From assembly GCF_033807575.1 (NCBI RefSeq), contig NC_084706.1, positions 25,014,204-25,078,203 on the forward strand: a DNA stretch of 64,000 nucleotides, given 5' to 3'. Under the pieces are notes generated by a model. That model made no database searches. It was not told the origin of the DNA and saw nothing but the letters and a program-made list of their open reading frames with translations. This DNA is from Cydia pomonella. Its lineage: Eukaryota; Arthropoda; Insecta; Lepidoptera; Tortricidae. This document shows positions 11,354-22,541 of the stretch, one piece after another. Position 1 is the first letter of the stretch. Every line of letters begins with the position of its first letter. A program made the position numbers and the translations under genes.

Positions 11354-11699
11354 GCGAAGATACATTTCTTATATTGCCTCGGGTTCCGTGTTTCTAATTA
11401 TATGTATGCCATCATCACCAAAACTAAGAAATAATTTAGCTATTAATTCCAAAATAATATAAAGTAAAAAAATGTAAGTACGTGATATCGGACAGATAGC
11501 TTCGATGCTATCTGGCGCAAGAAAACGGCCTATGTGGGAGCAGTAGTAGCATTTTAAACATGATAGCTAATAAGCTTGATTGTCCTTTGTTGTGGAAACT
11601 ATCAAAGGACAAAATCTATGTTTGTTATTAAGTACTAACGTAGTCTAGGATCAACTAACACTGCTTGGACCATTTGCTGTATTGAATAGAATAATAATA

Positions 11700-11833
11700 A
11701 ATAAATATTTAAATGTGAAAGTATATCTCAAAAAAATTAAGATACTGTTATAAGGGACTTTCTGCTTATAAATCCTTCACTATTTTTTCTTGCCTTAGGT
11801 TATGGAATAGGTTATATATATGTTTTCAATAAA
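11700..11833 (+). terminator. candidate poly(A) signals of the intact esterase
   Basis: AATAAA occurs at 11700-11705 and 11828-11833, 350-480 bp after the stop. Which one is used cannot be told. The interval 11354-12110 shows no other feature. Confidence 0.4.
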
Positions 11834-12112
11834 CTTTAAGCGATGTTCCGTTTTTCATTTTACAGTACCCGCCCGTGCCCAATGGCCCATTTAGTGCACA
11901 GAATTGGACTTCCGTTGGCAATTCGTATTGTTATTATAATTCGACCTTGTTGAGTAAATTGCTGCTGTAGCATTTAAGGCGAAGTGTTGAGGAATGTTCG
12001 TTTTTGTTCCTATGGGTTTTAGTTTATAAACGATTTTAACAAAAATGGTGATATAGGTACTTATCTTGAAAATATTGGCAAGAACCAATGTTTAGTAAAT
12101 ATTAAGTATTTA

Positions 12113-12660
12113 AGATAGTTTTACACAGATCCACCTACTCTAGTCCCACAGTATGCTCAATAAGGTTATATTTTGGTAAATAAAGGACGATATATACCGT
12201 CATATACAGCGTGTAGTTATACCAGATGTGGCCTATAACACGAGCAATAAATTAAACTGGTAGGCTGTACTCCTGAAACTGACTAACACTTGTTCAGCAA
12301 CTTTTAAAAATAACTTGTGTTTTGATTTTGAGTACACTTTAATGTTTATTCTAAGACGCAATGTATTGCGAATTTTGCTGTTTAAAGCGTGACAATGAAA
12401 GGTAACGTCAATCACAATGTTGTTAGCGTACATTGAAGACAGTATTTTATGTTGTATGAAAAATAGGAAGTCTAAAGGACTAATAATTTTTAAGTTTTTA
12501 AACAAAAGTTTTATCGTTTGAGGAGTACAGTAACTTTATGTTTTAATTATTTGCTCGTTTTACAGGGCCCACCCGACATATAAAAACAAAGACAACACCC
12601 ATAACATAACTCAGGAACAAATATCTGAGATAAATACAAATGAATACCAGGGTTCATATT
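12113..12660 (-). mobile_element. tRNA-derived SINE (family A) split by an insertion
   Basis: 12115-12200 matches the 3' part of the SINE at 48455-48690 (AGTCCCACAGTATGCTCAAT). 12570-12655 matches its next section (ACACCCATAACATAACTCAG). The ~360 bp between is unrelated, AT-rich and probably a later insertion. The minus frame at 12233-12505 lies within it and shows no recognisable domain. 12660-13240 is AT-rich intron without a recognised feature. Confidence 0.5.
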
Positions 12661-13246
12661 TACCAGGGTTCGTGTATGAGCTACGTGTTCAATGCACAAA
12701 TACCTTTTTTCTGCGGCTCAAAGTCACGGACGCTGAGGTTATGCTTTACAGTGGTCGCCTTAAATGTAATTACGCAAATAAATTATTACTAACGACAATA
12801 AATATAGTTTTGTTGTGTACACGTGAGTGACAAGGTACAATAAGTAAATATTAGTTTCAAGAAACTTAAAATTCTATTAATATCGACATGTTTAGATATA
12901 ACAATCATAACACGACCCAAATATGGGTCAAATCTCCCAACGAGTCTAAAATTAACTTGAATATCTTTGTTCAGGCGTTAATTTAAACGATGCAGTTTAA
13001 AAATAAGAGAAAAAACTCGCATAAAACTAAAAGGACATTGGTTTTGATACTTAATTGCGTAAGTGGTGAATTTCCAATATGACTCGCACTCCGGAGTATC
13101 TGGAGACTCGATTGCTATTGCAGTGTCATGGCCTAGTGATCCAGATTCTCGAGTTCACGCTTCACCCGAGACAGTAATTCTTTCCACTTTTAATTTATAT
13201 CTAAGCTTAAAACTATAGAGCTTAAGCTTATTGAAACTATAGAGTA

Positions 13247-13410
13247 TAAGGTAGAAGTACTAGTACTCGACATGGGCACTTTATGTCAAAGTGACAAGGA
13301 TTAAGTTCGAATACAGAAAAATTTTCGTTGTTCAAAAACCTATATTTCCATGAAATCAAGTGCCCATGTCGATGACTAGTGCAGCGTCGAGCACTAGTAC
13401 TTCTACCTTA
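13247..13410. mobile_element. palindromic MITE
   Basis: TAAGGTAGAAGTACTAGT at 13247 is mirrored by ACTAGTACTTCTACCTTA ending at 13410. CGACATGGGCACTT is mirrored by AAGTGCCCATGTCG inside. The right arm carries an extra ~20 bp. 13411-14340 holds no feature I can name. Confidence 0.75.
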
Positions 13411-14344
13411 GTATATTGTATTGAACAATAGTTGGATGGGTTTAAGGGTTATTTTCCTGTCATACGATTATACTTGAGATGAATATCAATTGGCTTTACA
13501 AGAATGGAACTTGAATTCTTTGTGACGTCATAAGTATCCTTTTATTGTAAATGCCTTTTAAATTATTGCGGAAGGTCTTAAAGTATTTAGTAAAGCATGT
13601 CAAGATTCTATATATTTCGGTTAAATACTTCAAATATGAGGGCTTCTTCTTCTAAGAAGAGGGCCTTGATAGTATTAGGCGAAGTGGAAAACTAACACAA
13701 ACAGTTGACTAAGCAGCAGATTCGCTAGACTGCCATTAGCACGTAAATGAACAAATATACTTCAAATATTTAAATATGGAATACTAGAAAAAGAACTTAA
13801 AACTAATATTAGTATTAAGTTCCTTTTTCTAAAAAGAATATACTTAAAAAATATTTTAGATTTTTAACAGTGTGTTTTAAAGTATTTATTTTTCTACGCG
13901 TCAATAATAATATACATATAGTAGGGAATATTACTGAAATGTTCTGCCGCCAGAGTGCAGCGCTAGCAACTTTCGTAAACCATAGAGTAACTTACACATA
14001 CTGTGCCTTAAACTGTTTTTGACAAGTTTTCAGAGATAATAAAATATGACATTGATGCATCAAGGCGGTTTGTTTACAAAGGGTAGTAGGGTAGGTAGGA
14101 TGTTCGAAATTTAGTCATCTGCCTCTTCATCGCTCGAATATACAGAGGTTAGATAACAAAATTTAGATTTTCTTGTTTCGAGGTAAACCCTCAGATTGTG
14201 ATGGATTGTGGTAGTGGCGCCCCCTACGCAGAGTTTCGCTTTCAAGTAATATTCCTTAATATATATTAATTATCAACATTTGTAGTGTTATAAAAAACTC
14301 CCTGTATGTTAAACTACATCATTTTTCCGCCAACGGCATGAAAT

Positions 14345-14455
14345 AAAACCGAAATTCGCAAATTGCGGGCATTTTTCTCTGTAACTCTAATTACGTCTTA
14401 GTGAGAGTAAAAGAGAAAGATCCCCGCAATTTACGAATTTCTGTTTTCGCGGTAG
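14345..14455. mobile_element. MITE with CGAAATTCGCAAATTGCGGG arms, copy 1
   Basis: Arms around a core containing TTTTTCTCTGTAACTCTAA and GAGAAAGATCCCCGC. The same unit in the same orientation occurs at 18324-18441. ORFs over it come from the repeat. Confidence 0.7.
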
Positions 14456-14971
14456 GCCTGCTGGATGAGTAGTGATCAGATTCGATTTGAAAACATGTAA
14501 TATGCAATTCGGTGCTACTGGGAGTTAGGATACTTACGATGCAGTTAAAAATCGTCCTTATTGACAACCATAATAAGGAAATCGTCAACAGAAAAGCACT
14601 TGAACACACAAATAACTCGTCCATTTCTTTTAGCTATCAATGTACAATCTATAGCAGAAAAAGTTCAAATTATAAAAACATCTAATAAGAGCGTACTAAG
14701 CTGACTGTACCCGTAATAGCTTAAAATAGAGACACTTAATAAAATGCACGATTTCATGGTAACTTGTTATGTCATCGTCATAATAAATAAATAAATAATA
14801 ATAAGCGGTAAATAATAATAATGTCAATGTTTGACATTACTATAGCGTAATTTGCATCCATCAGCCGTCCATTAGAGATCAATACCTATCATTGGACATT
14901 CGATTATAATCTTCAATTTTTATTGTCTATTAATAAATTAAATACTTAACACTCCCTATGTCTTATACTTA

Positions 14972-15275
14972 GATGCAAGGATGACAAATGGGCCAAAGAA
15001 GTGACTGATTGGTATACTAGGGAAGGTGGCAGAAAAAATCATAGACCTCTACGAAGATGGGAAGACGACTACAAAGCTCTTGCTGGTGCCACTTGGCGGA
15101 GGAAAGCCCATGATCGGGAAATTTGGAGAAACTTGGGGGAGGCCTATGCTGGAAAGCAAGACAATCTCGACTCCTAACAATCCGACTAAGTGAAACTAGG
15201 AAATAAGATGTTTATTATATTTCGTAAACTAGTTAATAAGATTGTTAAATAAAGGCTTATAAAAATAAAAAAAAT
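14972..15275 (+). mobile_element. LINE 3' end with poly(A)-like tail
   Basis: Encodes DDKWAKEVTDWYTREGG, LRRWEDDYKALAGATWRRKA and HDREIWRNLGEAYAGKQ. This is the conserved C-terminus of RTE/jockey-like reverse transcriptases, ending in a stop near 15177. It is followed by an AT-rich 3' UTR ending in an A-run near 15273. Strongly 5'-truncated. Confidence 0.8.
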
Positions 15276-15299
15276 GTCATTGAGCCATAACCTTAATAC

Positions 15300-15545
15300 G
15301 TTATTGTTTTTTTATACCACGTCGGTCGTTGGCAGACAAGCATACGGCCCGCCTGATGGTAAGCAGGCTCCGCAGCCTATGTACGCCTGCAACTTTAGAG
15401 GAGTTACATACGCGTTGCCGACCCTAACTCTCAGCACTCGTTGAGCTCTGGCGACCATACTCACCGGCAGGAACACAACACTACGAAGTAGGGTCTAGTG
15501 TTATTTGGCTGTAGTGTTCTGTAAGGTGGAAATACGTGGTGGTGG
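15300..15545 (-). mobile_element. retroposed repeat with ACCACGTCGGT end (family C)
   Basis: T-run, then ACCACGTCGG, AAGCATACGGCCCGCCTGAT and GTTGCCGACCCTAA. The T-run is the reverse of a 3' A-tail. Further copies at 20577-20690, 23795-23910, 32472-32814, 41080-41400 and 56095-56275. Confidence 0.75.
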
Positions 15546-15870
15546 TGGTATAGATACGAAAACTACTAACTGGCATAGATATATGTTACGTCAATGTTAA
15601 TGCCAAGTTTTTTTAATGTAAGCGACACATAGGAGCGACTTTCTAGCAGCGGTTACGTGTGACCCTTAACACAATATATCCGTTTAAAGATTTTGTTTCT
15701 CAAAAGATTAACAATTATTCACTTACATGAGAAAAAATATAAAAATCAATTACAAAATTAAATTAGTGAGCAATAGTACATTGTGCAAGGGGGGTAAGTG
15801 AAATTTTGGATACGAGGGTAATTAAAGACCCGAGTTTGCAATATTCTTACCCCCGGAGTTACACAGAATG

Positions 15871-16284
15871 TTTTTTATCACACTTGTGAAGAAAAAACTA
15901 AAATTTAAACGAAATAATTCTTGACATATCAAACATTCGTCCGCCATTTTGTAATTTCTTGACAGATTAGCATCGAGGGCACATACCTTTCCGGCATTCA
16001 GCCACGATTAATAATTTTGTAAAAATATTTTAAACGGCTGTTAAATTAATCGAATTATTTAATTTTAAACATAAACCAAAATATTAAATTATTAACGTCA
16101 GTATTTTAATAGTAAAACTCATTTATGCTACTTGGTTTGTTTGAAAAAGTGTCATAATTAAAGAAAAAGTAGGGAGTTATAGCTTTTTTTCACAATCCAT
16201 AACTCCCGCGTGAACAAAATAGGCCTTTGTCCTTCAGTACACCTGCATGAAATAAGAACTTTTTCGAGCAAGTGTGATAAAAAA
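15871..16284. repeat. inverted-repeat element with TTTTTTATCACACTTG arms
   Basis: TTTTTTATCACACTTGTGAA at 15871 mirrors the CAAGTGTGATAAAAAA side ending at 16284. The spacer holds a second, shorter inverted pair around GGGAGTTAT/ATAACTCCC. No ORF of note. Confidence 0.55.
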
Positions 16285-16380
16285 ATAGTAAATATAATCG
16301 TGCCACGCTAGTAAGTAAGTAGTAGAAATAATATATAATAAAAGTGGTGTGTATCAGGTGCAACAAAAACATCCAAAACA

Positions 16381-16645
16381 CGACCGGTTTGACCTAGTGG
16401 GCAGTGACCCTGCCTACGAAGCTGATGGTCCCGGGTTCAAATCCTGGTAACGGCATGTATTCGTGTGATGAGCATGGATATTTCTTCCTGAGTCATGGGT
16501 GTTTTCTATGTATTTAAGTATTTATAAATATTTTTATATTATATATGTCGTTGTCTAAGTACCCTCAACACAAGCCTTATTGAGCTTACTGTGGGACTTA
16601 GTCAATTTGTGTAATAATGTCCTATAATATTTATTTATTTATTTT
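16381..16645 (+). mobile_element. tRNA-derived SINE, family A
   Basis: Head GACCGGTTTGACCTAGTGGG with pol III box-A-like and box-B (GGGTTCAAATCC) sequences, then GAGCATGGATATTTCTTCC, AACACAAGCCTTATTGAGC and an AT-rich (TTTA)n end. Other copies: 48455-48690 (minus), 49848-50115 (plus), partial at 12113, 36090 and 45870-46535. 16646-17735 is AT-rich intron with nothing else recognised. Confidence 0.85.
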
Positions 16646-17734
16646 ATTTAAAACAAGTTCAATAAGTCTGGTTGCTATTGCTAGGAGCGCACCGCGCTAT
16701 ATATCCAATGTTTAAACTGTAACCTTAACATAAAACAAGTTAAATTCACTATAACCATAAAATTCACCCAATCACGTAACTTAATTGGCAATAAAAACAA
16801 ACCAGTAGAAAGCGTAGTAATTCACAATGTCATTGACTAATAAAATGATAATTTGGTTTATAATCTGTGGTAGCGTGGTGTACAGGGTGTTCGTTCATCA
16901 AATTACCTCGCTGTAGCTCAATTCGCTGACAGGATACCTACAATTATTTTTACTAAAAAAAATGCCTTCGATATTTCAAAAATGAAACATTTACGGTATA
17001 TATTCGGCTACTTTCCCGCAATCGTGCGGGAATAAGCACGTTCCGTGCCTATGTCGAAAATATAAAGGGCCATATGTAAATAGATAACGCTCGTCGGTCG
17101 TGTTTTAATTTATCACCACTCATTGCGAATTTCCTACTTTTCGCACTTGTATCGTCATATCGTCAGTCACAAGCATTATTTACTCAAGTAAACTCATCAA
17201 CAAGCACAAACAGCATCTTAAGCCAAAATTTTCCTTAAAAAAATGCTTTAAAGCTGAAATCATCAACGCAACTAATTGATGCAATTATTACGTTTAAATA
17301 AAAGTATAAAAATACTTTCTAGAAAGTCTAAAACGCATTTTATACTCTGGCAAAGCAGCTTTTTCAGTAGAAAAGGCGGCAAAAATTTCGCGCTTGTTTT
17401 ATTGGAAATTTATTTTGTCCGAGTATTGTGTAAGGGAATATATTGAATTTTTTAATTTAAATTATTTAGATAAGTAATAATAAGGATTATTTTATTGAAT
17501 GCACTATTGTATTAAGTTTTATCTGGACAGATAGTGGATGTTAAAAAAAATGAATAAAAAATAAGTCTCAATGAATTCCCATCCTGTATACTCTGTGGTG
17601 TTCGCGGCTTTATAATCTCTGGTAGTTGTCACGCACCAAAGGTCGTGGAAATGGGAAAAATCTGGCGGAACTAATGCTAGCGAAAGTGTTTAGACATAGA
17701 CTATCAAATACGTATGCTGTGAGGCTAATCTTGT

Positions 17735-17932
17735 AGCCTTACCACCAATGCCGGATTTAGAGGTCTGGAGACCTCGGGCAATAAAGGAGTGGAGGCCCCT
17801 GGCCCCAAATTTTTTCCAAATAAAATGGTAAATTTACCGAATTCTCTATTGTGGGGGGGGGCCTCTTTTGTGGAGGCCCGGGGCAGTAGCCCCGGTTGCC
17901 CTCCCCTAAATCGGGCCCTGCTTACCACGTCT
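17735..17932 (-). repeat. low-copy repeat with GGGCCCGATTTAGGG motif
   Basis: Contains G/C runs and GGCCCGGGGCAG. The minus-strand frame covering it is rich in Pro/Arg and matches no domain. A related start (GGGCCGGATCTAGG) occurs at 56717. Confidence 0.4.
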
Positions 17933-17990
17933 TAGCAGTTGTCAACTGTCATATTCACTGACGTCTGCGTAACTTACTTTCTATATCTGT

Positions 17991-18121
17991 ACCCCTAGTG
18001 TACATTTATTCGATAGCGAGACGTGACGTATTGCGTTAAGTCTCATTTTGTATGGGATTATGAGTTTCCCAAACGTCCCGCTTGTCGCGCTGTTTCTAAA
18101 TCCCATACAAAATGAGACTTA
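17991..18121. mobile_element. ACCCCTAGTGT palindromic MITE, truncated copy
   Basis: Left arm begins ACCCCTAGTGTACATTTATT and pairs internally through AAGTCTCATTTTGTATGGGA. The right terminal part is missing. Full copies at 35286-35470 and 61793-61988. Confidence 0.7.
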
Positions 18122-18129
18122 ACCCAAAT

Positions 18130-18290
18130 CCTTTCTCCTTTCTCCTCGCGTTGTCCCGGCATATTGCCACGGCTCATGGGACCCTGGGGTCCGCTTGACA
18201 ACTAATCCCAAGATTTGGCGTAGGCACTAGTTTTTACGAAAGCGACTGCCATCTGACCTTCCAACCCAGAGGGTACTGGGCCTTAACCCA
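18130..18290 (-). repeat. SINE family B 3'-part fragment (variant tail)
   Basis: CGAAAGCGACTGCCATCTGA and TTCCAACCCAGAGGGTA match in reverse the tail of the repeat at 57330-57595. Confidence 0.5.
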
Positions 18291-18323
18291 AATGCAAAAA
18301 AAAAACTAGGGGTTCTGGGCTAT

Positions 18324-18441
18324 AACCGCGAAAATCGAAGTTTGTCAATTGAGGGCATTTTTCTCTGTCGCTATAATTATGTCTTAGTGAGATTAAAAGA
18401 GAAAGATCCCCGCAATTTGCGTATTTCGATTTTCGCGGTAG
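18324..18441. mobile_element. MITE with ACCGCGAAAATCGAA termini, copy 2
   Basis: ACCGCGAAAATCGAA is mirrored by TTTCGATTTTCGCGGT. The core matches the 14345-14455 copy. Confidence 0.75.
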
Positions 18442-19263
18442 GCTCGGGAGGTCGCCAATGAGATTCAAGATGGCGAAGTAGTACGGTCGCCAAATCTCAA
18501 AAGCCCTCTAGAAACACGATTTAATTGACTCGGCTCGGCCTTACCCACAACCGGTATCAATGTGTTCGGACAGTTCTCCTGATCACCGTACATGCGGTAG
18601 TAAAGCGGAAAAATGGTGGAGGGGATAGTAATGACGTCACAAAGATGGCGGCCGGACCTATTCTTTTTGGCGGTGTATCTTGAAAACCACTTAACCGATT
18701 TTAATCATCGAGGTGTCAAATAATAGCTTATATTATGGAGATTATTTCCTTTTCTACAAACATTTACGTGAAACCTATAGGAAAAAAAATAATCACAAAA
18801 AACAGTTTTTTTATAAAATTATTTTTTTTTATTTTGTAAAAATCTCCGTAAATATTAGCATTTCGCAAATTTTGTTTAATATAAAACATATTGCTTCATT
18901 ATCAAGGAATATAATGAGCCTTAAAACATACAGATCGAGTAATAAACAATGAAGCTACACTCATTTATTTGCGCATGGGTAACGATAACTGGCTTTTACC
19001 GGTCGAAACTGTGGTGACTGTTACGATACGTATTGAATGGAATTTATAGAGTATCGGTTTTAATTACTGAAATTATAATGACAATTATAAAAACCAGACA
19101 CAATAATGTTACCTTACTTCGACGTTTAGTCTCTTTTTTCGTCTTAATCATAGGTAGGTACATATTTCTTTTTACTTAAAATTTTTATACAGGGTGAACT
19201 TTTAACCACCAGTCATACTCTGCGCAGCGACTTTATAGGTCATACTGAACAACTTTTACTATT

Positions 19264-19899
19264 TTTTTTTTTATACATTTCAATTAAGATGTTATATATA
19301 TGAACAAGTCAGAACATGACACCCCGTAGGGGCATACAATATTACTTAAAGCTAATAACAGTACCTACATAATTAACTAACAAAATAATTACAAGAACGA
19401 GAAACTTATACTATAGGTCAATTATTACATGTCATATAATATCTTTTTTTATAGGCTATAAATTATTATCATTTAAAAAATCTTTAACAGAGTAGTAACA
19501 TTTGTCAATAAGGAATTTAATTAATTTATTTTTAAATACTGTCAACTGGGGTTCTAGCTTTATATAATCAGGAATTTTATTAGTTATAACTATACATTTA
19601 TAATGAGGACTATTTCTGTATATTTCAAGGTTGGTTTTTGGTAATATTAATTTATTTCTATACTTCGTTCTAGTATTTTCCTTATCTTGCTTTAGTTCGA
19701 ATAAATTTGGATTTTCCCGAACAAAGAGAGCGGCTTGTAAAATATAGATGCAAGGCAAGGTTAATAATTTAAATTCAATAAAGAAAGGGCGACAACTGTT
19801 GGGGATATGCACATTTGCCTGGACACGAATACATTTTTTTTGCATCACAAACAGTTTTTTGGAATCGGTACTGTCGGAATCGGTATTAGTAGTCCCCAA
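19264..19899 (-). mobile_element. LINE C-terminal fragment inside the palindromic element
   Basis: The minus frame 19456-19899 (147 codons) encodes QKKCIRVQANV, CRPFFIEFKLLTLPCIY and NKLPDYIKLEPQ-like blocks, ending KFLIDKCYYSVKDFL. This is the usual C-terminus of insect jockey/CR1-like reverse transcriptases. The T-run at 19261-19273 is the reverse of its poly(A) tail. The RT core is missing. Confidence 0.75.
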
Positions 19900-20570
19900 G
19901 CCGCTCCGAGGCCAGATTTAATTGACTCAGCTCGGCCTTACCCACAACCGGTATCAATGTGTTCGGGCGTTTCTCCTGATCACCGTACATGCGGTAGTAA
20001 AGCGGAAAAATGGTGGGAGGGGATAGTAATGACGTCACAAAGATGGCGTCCGGACCTATTCTTTTTGGCGGTGTATCTCGAAAACCACTTAACCGATTGT
20101 ATTCATCGAGGTGTCAACTAATAGCTTATATTATGGAGATTATTTCCTTTTTACAAACATTTACGTGAAACCTATAGGAAAATAATAATCACAAAAAACA
20201 TTTTTTTTTATACATTTGGTTGGTAGGTTTGTCTTATGTTTTAAAGCAGTAAAATCTTTCAAGTCGAAACACAGTATAAATATACATTTTGTTGTCTAAT
20301 CTAAAAGTATGATGTTTATTGTTTAAGACTGATTAGTGATTACTGAATTAAATAACATGCTATTTGTTATTTTTGTTTTATTTTTTAAATCAGGTATTAA
20401 TTTATTCACTATGTATCACTATACAGGCAAAATGTGTATCATAGTTGGTCTGTAAGTACTTACTACTTGTGTCGAATATAGGTATAAGATGAAATTTTAA
20501 CCACCAGCCATACTCTGCGCAGTGACTTTACAGGTCATACTGAACAACTTTTATTATGGGACCAATGCCG
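19900..20570. repeat. second, diverged arm copy of the palindromic element
   Basis: 19900-20212 repeats the outer part of the arm (GACTCAGCTCGGCC, TTACTACCGC-type block, GACGTCACAAAGATGGCG). 20480-20575 repeats its inner end (CCATACTCTGCGCAGTGACT). 20213-20480 is unrelated AT-rich sequence. The start here matches the right arm end better than the left arm does. Confidence 0.65.
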
Positions 20571-20576
20571 AATCAC

Positions 20577-20690
20577 GCAAGAAAATTTGGATCTGGAATG
20601 ACACCCACTGGCTGTGCCCTACCACACAAAGCGAGATGACATTCACAATGCCCATACCTCTCTTTTGGACGTAGTTTAAGGACGTACCCG
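20577..20690 (-). repeat. family C retroposed repeat fragment
   Basis: GATCTGGAATGACA, CACAAAGCGAGATGACATTC and TACCTCTCTTTTGGACGTAG match in reverse the distal part of the 32472-32814 insertion. Confidence 0.6.
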
Positions 20691-20696
20691 GGTCCA

Positions 20697-20986
20697 TGAC
20701 GCATGCTCGCCACACCGCTGCTTAAAATAAGCTGACGCACCGTAAATTGAACTGCGTAAAAATCGCAAAAAATATTACACGGAGATCTTATGGCAGACAC
20801 CGTACCGGTGACGTAAAAGACGCAACTGTTTTGCGAACAAAAAAGATTCGCGTGAAGCACGTCACTGCGATTCCGTACCGTCACCGTTTTTTAAACAGCG
20901 GTGTGGGGAGCATGCGTCAAAAACGGTACGCATACGACGCGTCACTGCGATTCCGTATCGTGACCGTTTTTTAAGCTGCGGTCTGG
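20697..20986. mobile_element. Harbinger-like MITE, left-truncated copy
   Basis: Same sequence as the complete element at 47474-47845 (ATATTACACGGAGATCTTAT core, right end GGTCTGGTCGCACCTT). The outer left arm is missing and no TAA duplication remains. Confidence 0.7.
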
Positions 20987-21071
20987 TCGCACCTTGTATT
21001 GTATTGTATTCGGGCGATTTTTCCGCAACTCGACGACTTGCGCCTATTTTGCGTGATATGTTGGGGGTGGG

Positions 21072-22541
21072 CTAGTCCTGCCAGCCCAGCTCCTCGAGGA
21101 ATCCTATCAAACCTTTGATGTTGAGTAGGACCTCGGGGAGGTCTCTCGGAGATCCGAGATGTTTAGCCCTGTATGGAGTCACTCCGCTGCATTCCAGCAC
21201 CACGTGAGAGGCTGTTTCTTCTGTCTCCATGCAACCTCGGCACAGGGGACTGTCTGTGACACCTGTTGTGAAAAGATGTTTGTTAAATAGTCCATGACCT
21301 GTTATGACACTGGTTACCATACTCAGTCGGACCTTCCCTAGTTGCAGGAGCGCCCTTGTGAGTTTTCCGTTGATGCCAGGCATGGCTTCTTTTGCCTGTC
21401 TGCATCCAGTCTGGTTCAGCCAGTGTTCTGTGTGTAGTTTCCCTGTACGTGCCAGCAGCATTGAGCGTACCTTGCTAAATGGTATCGGAAGAATCGGTTC
21501 CGGACCAATCGCCCCCGCATTCGATCCTTGCCTGGCAAGCTCGTCCGCAGCATCGTTACCTCGGGATCCACTGTGTCCCTTGATCCATTGTAGGGTGATC
21601 TTGTTATTATGACATACCTCCATTAGTCGTTCGTGGCATTCGTGTATAAGTTTGGATGTAACTATATGGCTATTTAGAGCCATTAAGACTGCTCTACTGT
21701 CGGAGAGTATGCGGATGGAGGATCCTACTACCTTCCTTGCAGTGATGGCAGCCGCCGCGTTTATGATGCCCATGCACTCAGCTTGGAATACCGAGTTATG
21801 GGCTCCTAGCGGAGTGGTAATCGACATGTTCAGGTCTTCTGAGAAGGTTCCAGAGTCCGATCCGCTGTCTGTTTTGGACCCATCAGTGAAGATTCTCAGC
21901 TCCCGGGGATTGAGTCCTTCATGATTGTCGTCCTCATATAACTGTATTTTGCACCTTTTATCGAAGATAGCTTGTTTGTGAATCCGGTCCGTGCCTGACC
22001 TAAGCACTGGAAATTCGTCATACACCTTTTCCAGGCATTTTGTGTGAAGAGCTCCTGTGATGTTAGACCATATCTTGAGGGTTCGCAACCTTACCGCTGA
22101 GAGACTGGCCTCTTGCTGTATGTGTAGGTGCAGCGGTGGAAGGTTTAGCATGACCTCCATGGCTGCAGTCGGGGTAGACCTCGTGCAGCCAGTGGTGGCC
22201 GCGCATGCGAGCCTTTGAAGTCTTTGTAGTTTGTCTCGTACGTTGCCTAGGTTTGTTCTTGGCCACCAAACCAGAGCACCGTAACAGATTAAGGGGCGGA
22301 TTATCGTCTTATAGAGCCAGAGGGTAATTTTCGGGTTGAGTCCCCACCTCTTACCAATCATCCTTCTGCACTGCCAGAAGACAACTCCCGCCTTGTCTAT
22401 CCGTTTGTTGATGTGGTTGTTCCAATTGAGTTTATTGTCGAGAGTTAGTCCTAAGTACTTAACTTCATCGGACAGCTGTAGCTCAGTTTGGAAAAGTGTT
22501 GGTCTGGTAAAGTTGGTCGCACCTTTATATGGGACAGTCAA
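21072..22541 (-). mobile_element. LINE ORF2 fragment: end of reverse transcriptase plus RNase H
   Basis: An uninterrupted 489-codon frame starts inside the RT thumb (VKYLGLTLDNKLNWNNHI) and continues through YGALVWWP. It then has an RNase H domain: RIFTDGSK (Asp, ~residue 218), AECMGI (Glu), ILSDSRAV (Asp) and WIKGHSGSRGNDAADELA (His/Asp). A CxxC...HxxxxC finger (CRGCMETEETASHVVLEC) precedes the C-terminal GFLEELGW. RT plus RNase H in this order points to an I/Loa-type LINE. The endonuclease and RT catalytic core (YADD) are absent, so it is 5'-truncated, joined at ~22545 to palindromic-element sequence. The intact frame suggests a young insertion. A decayed copy of the same 3' end lies at 47225-47390. 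Confidence 0.85.

Noticed and set aside
18713..18952. 79-codon frame MSNNSLYYGDYF..., with a near-identical partner at 22882-23121
   Set aside because: It lies in the arms of the palindromic element, has low-complexity Lys/Ile/Phe composition and no domain. Its conservation reflects arm identity, not coding constraint.
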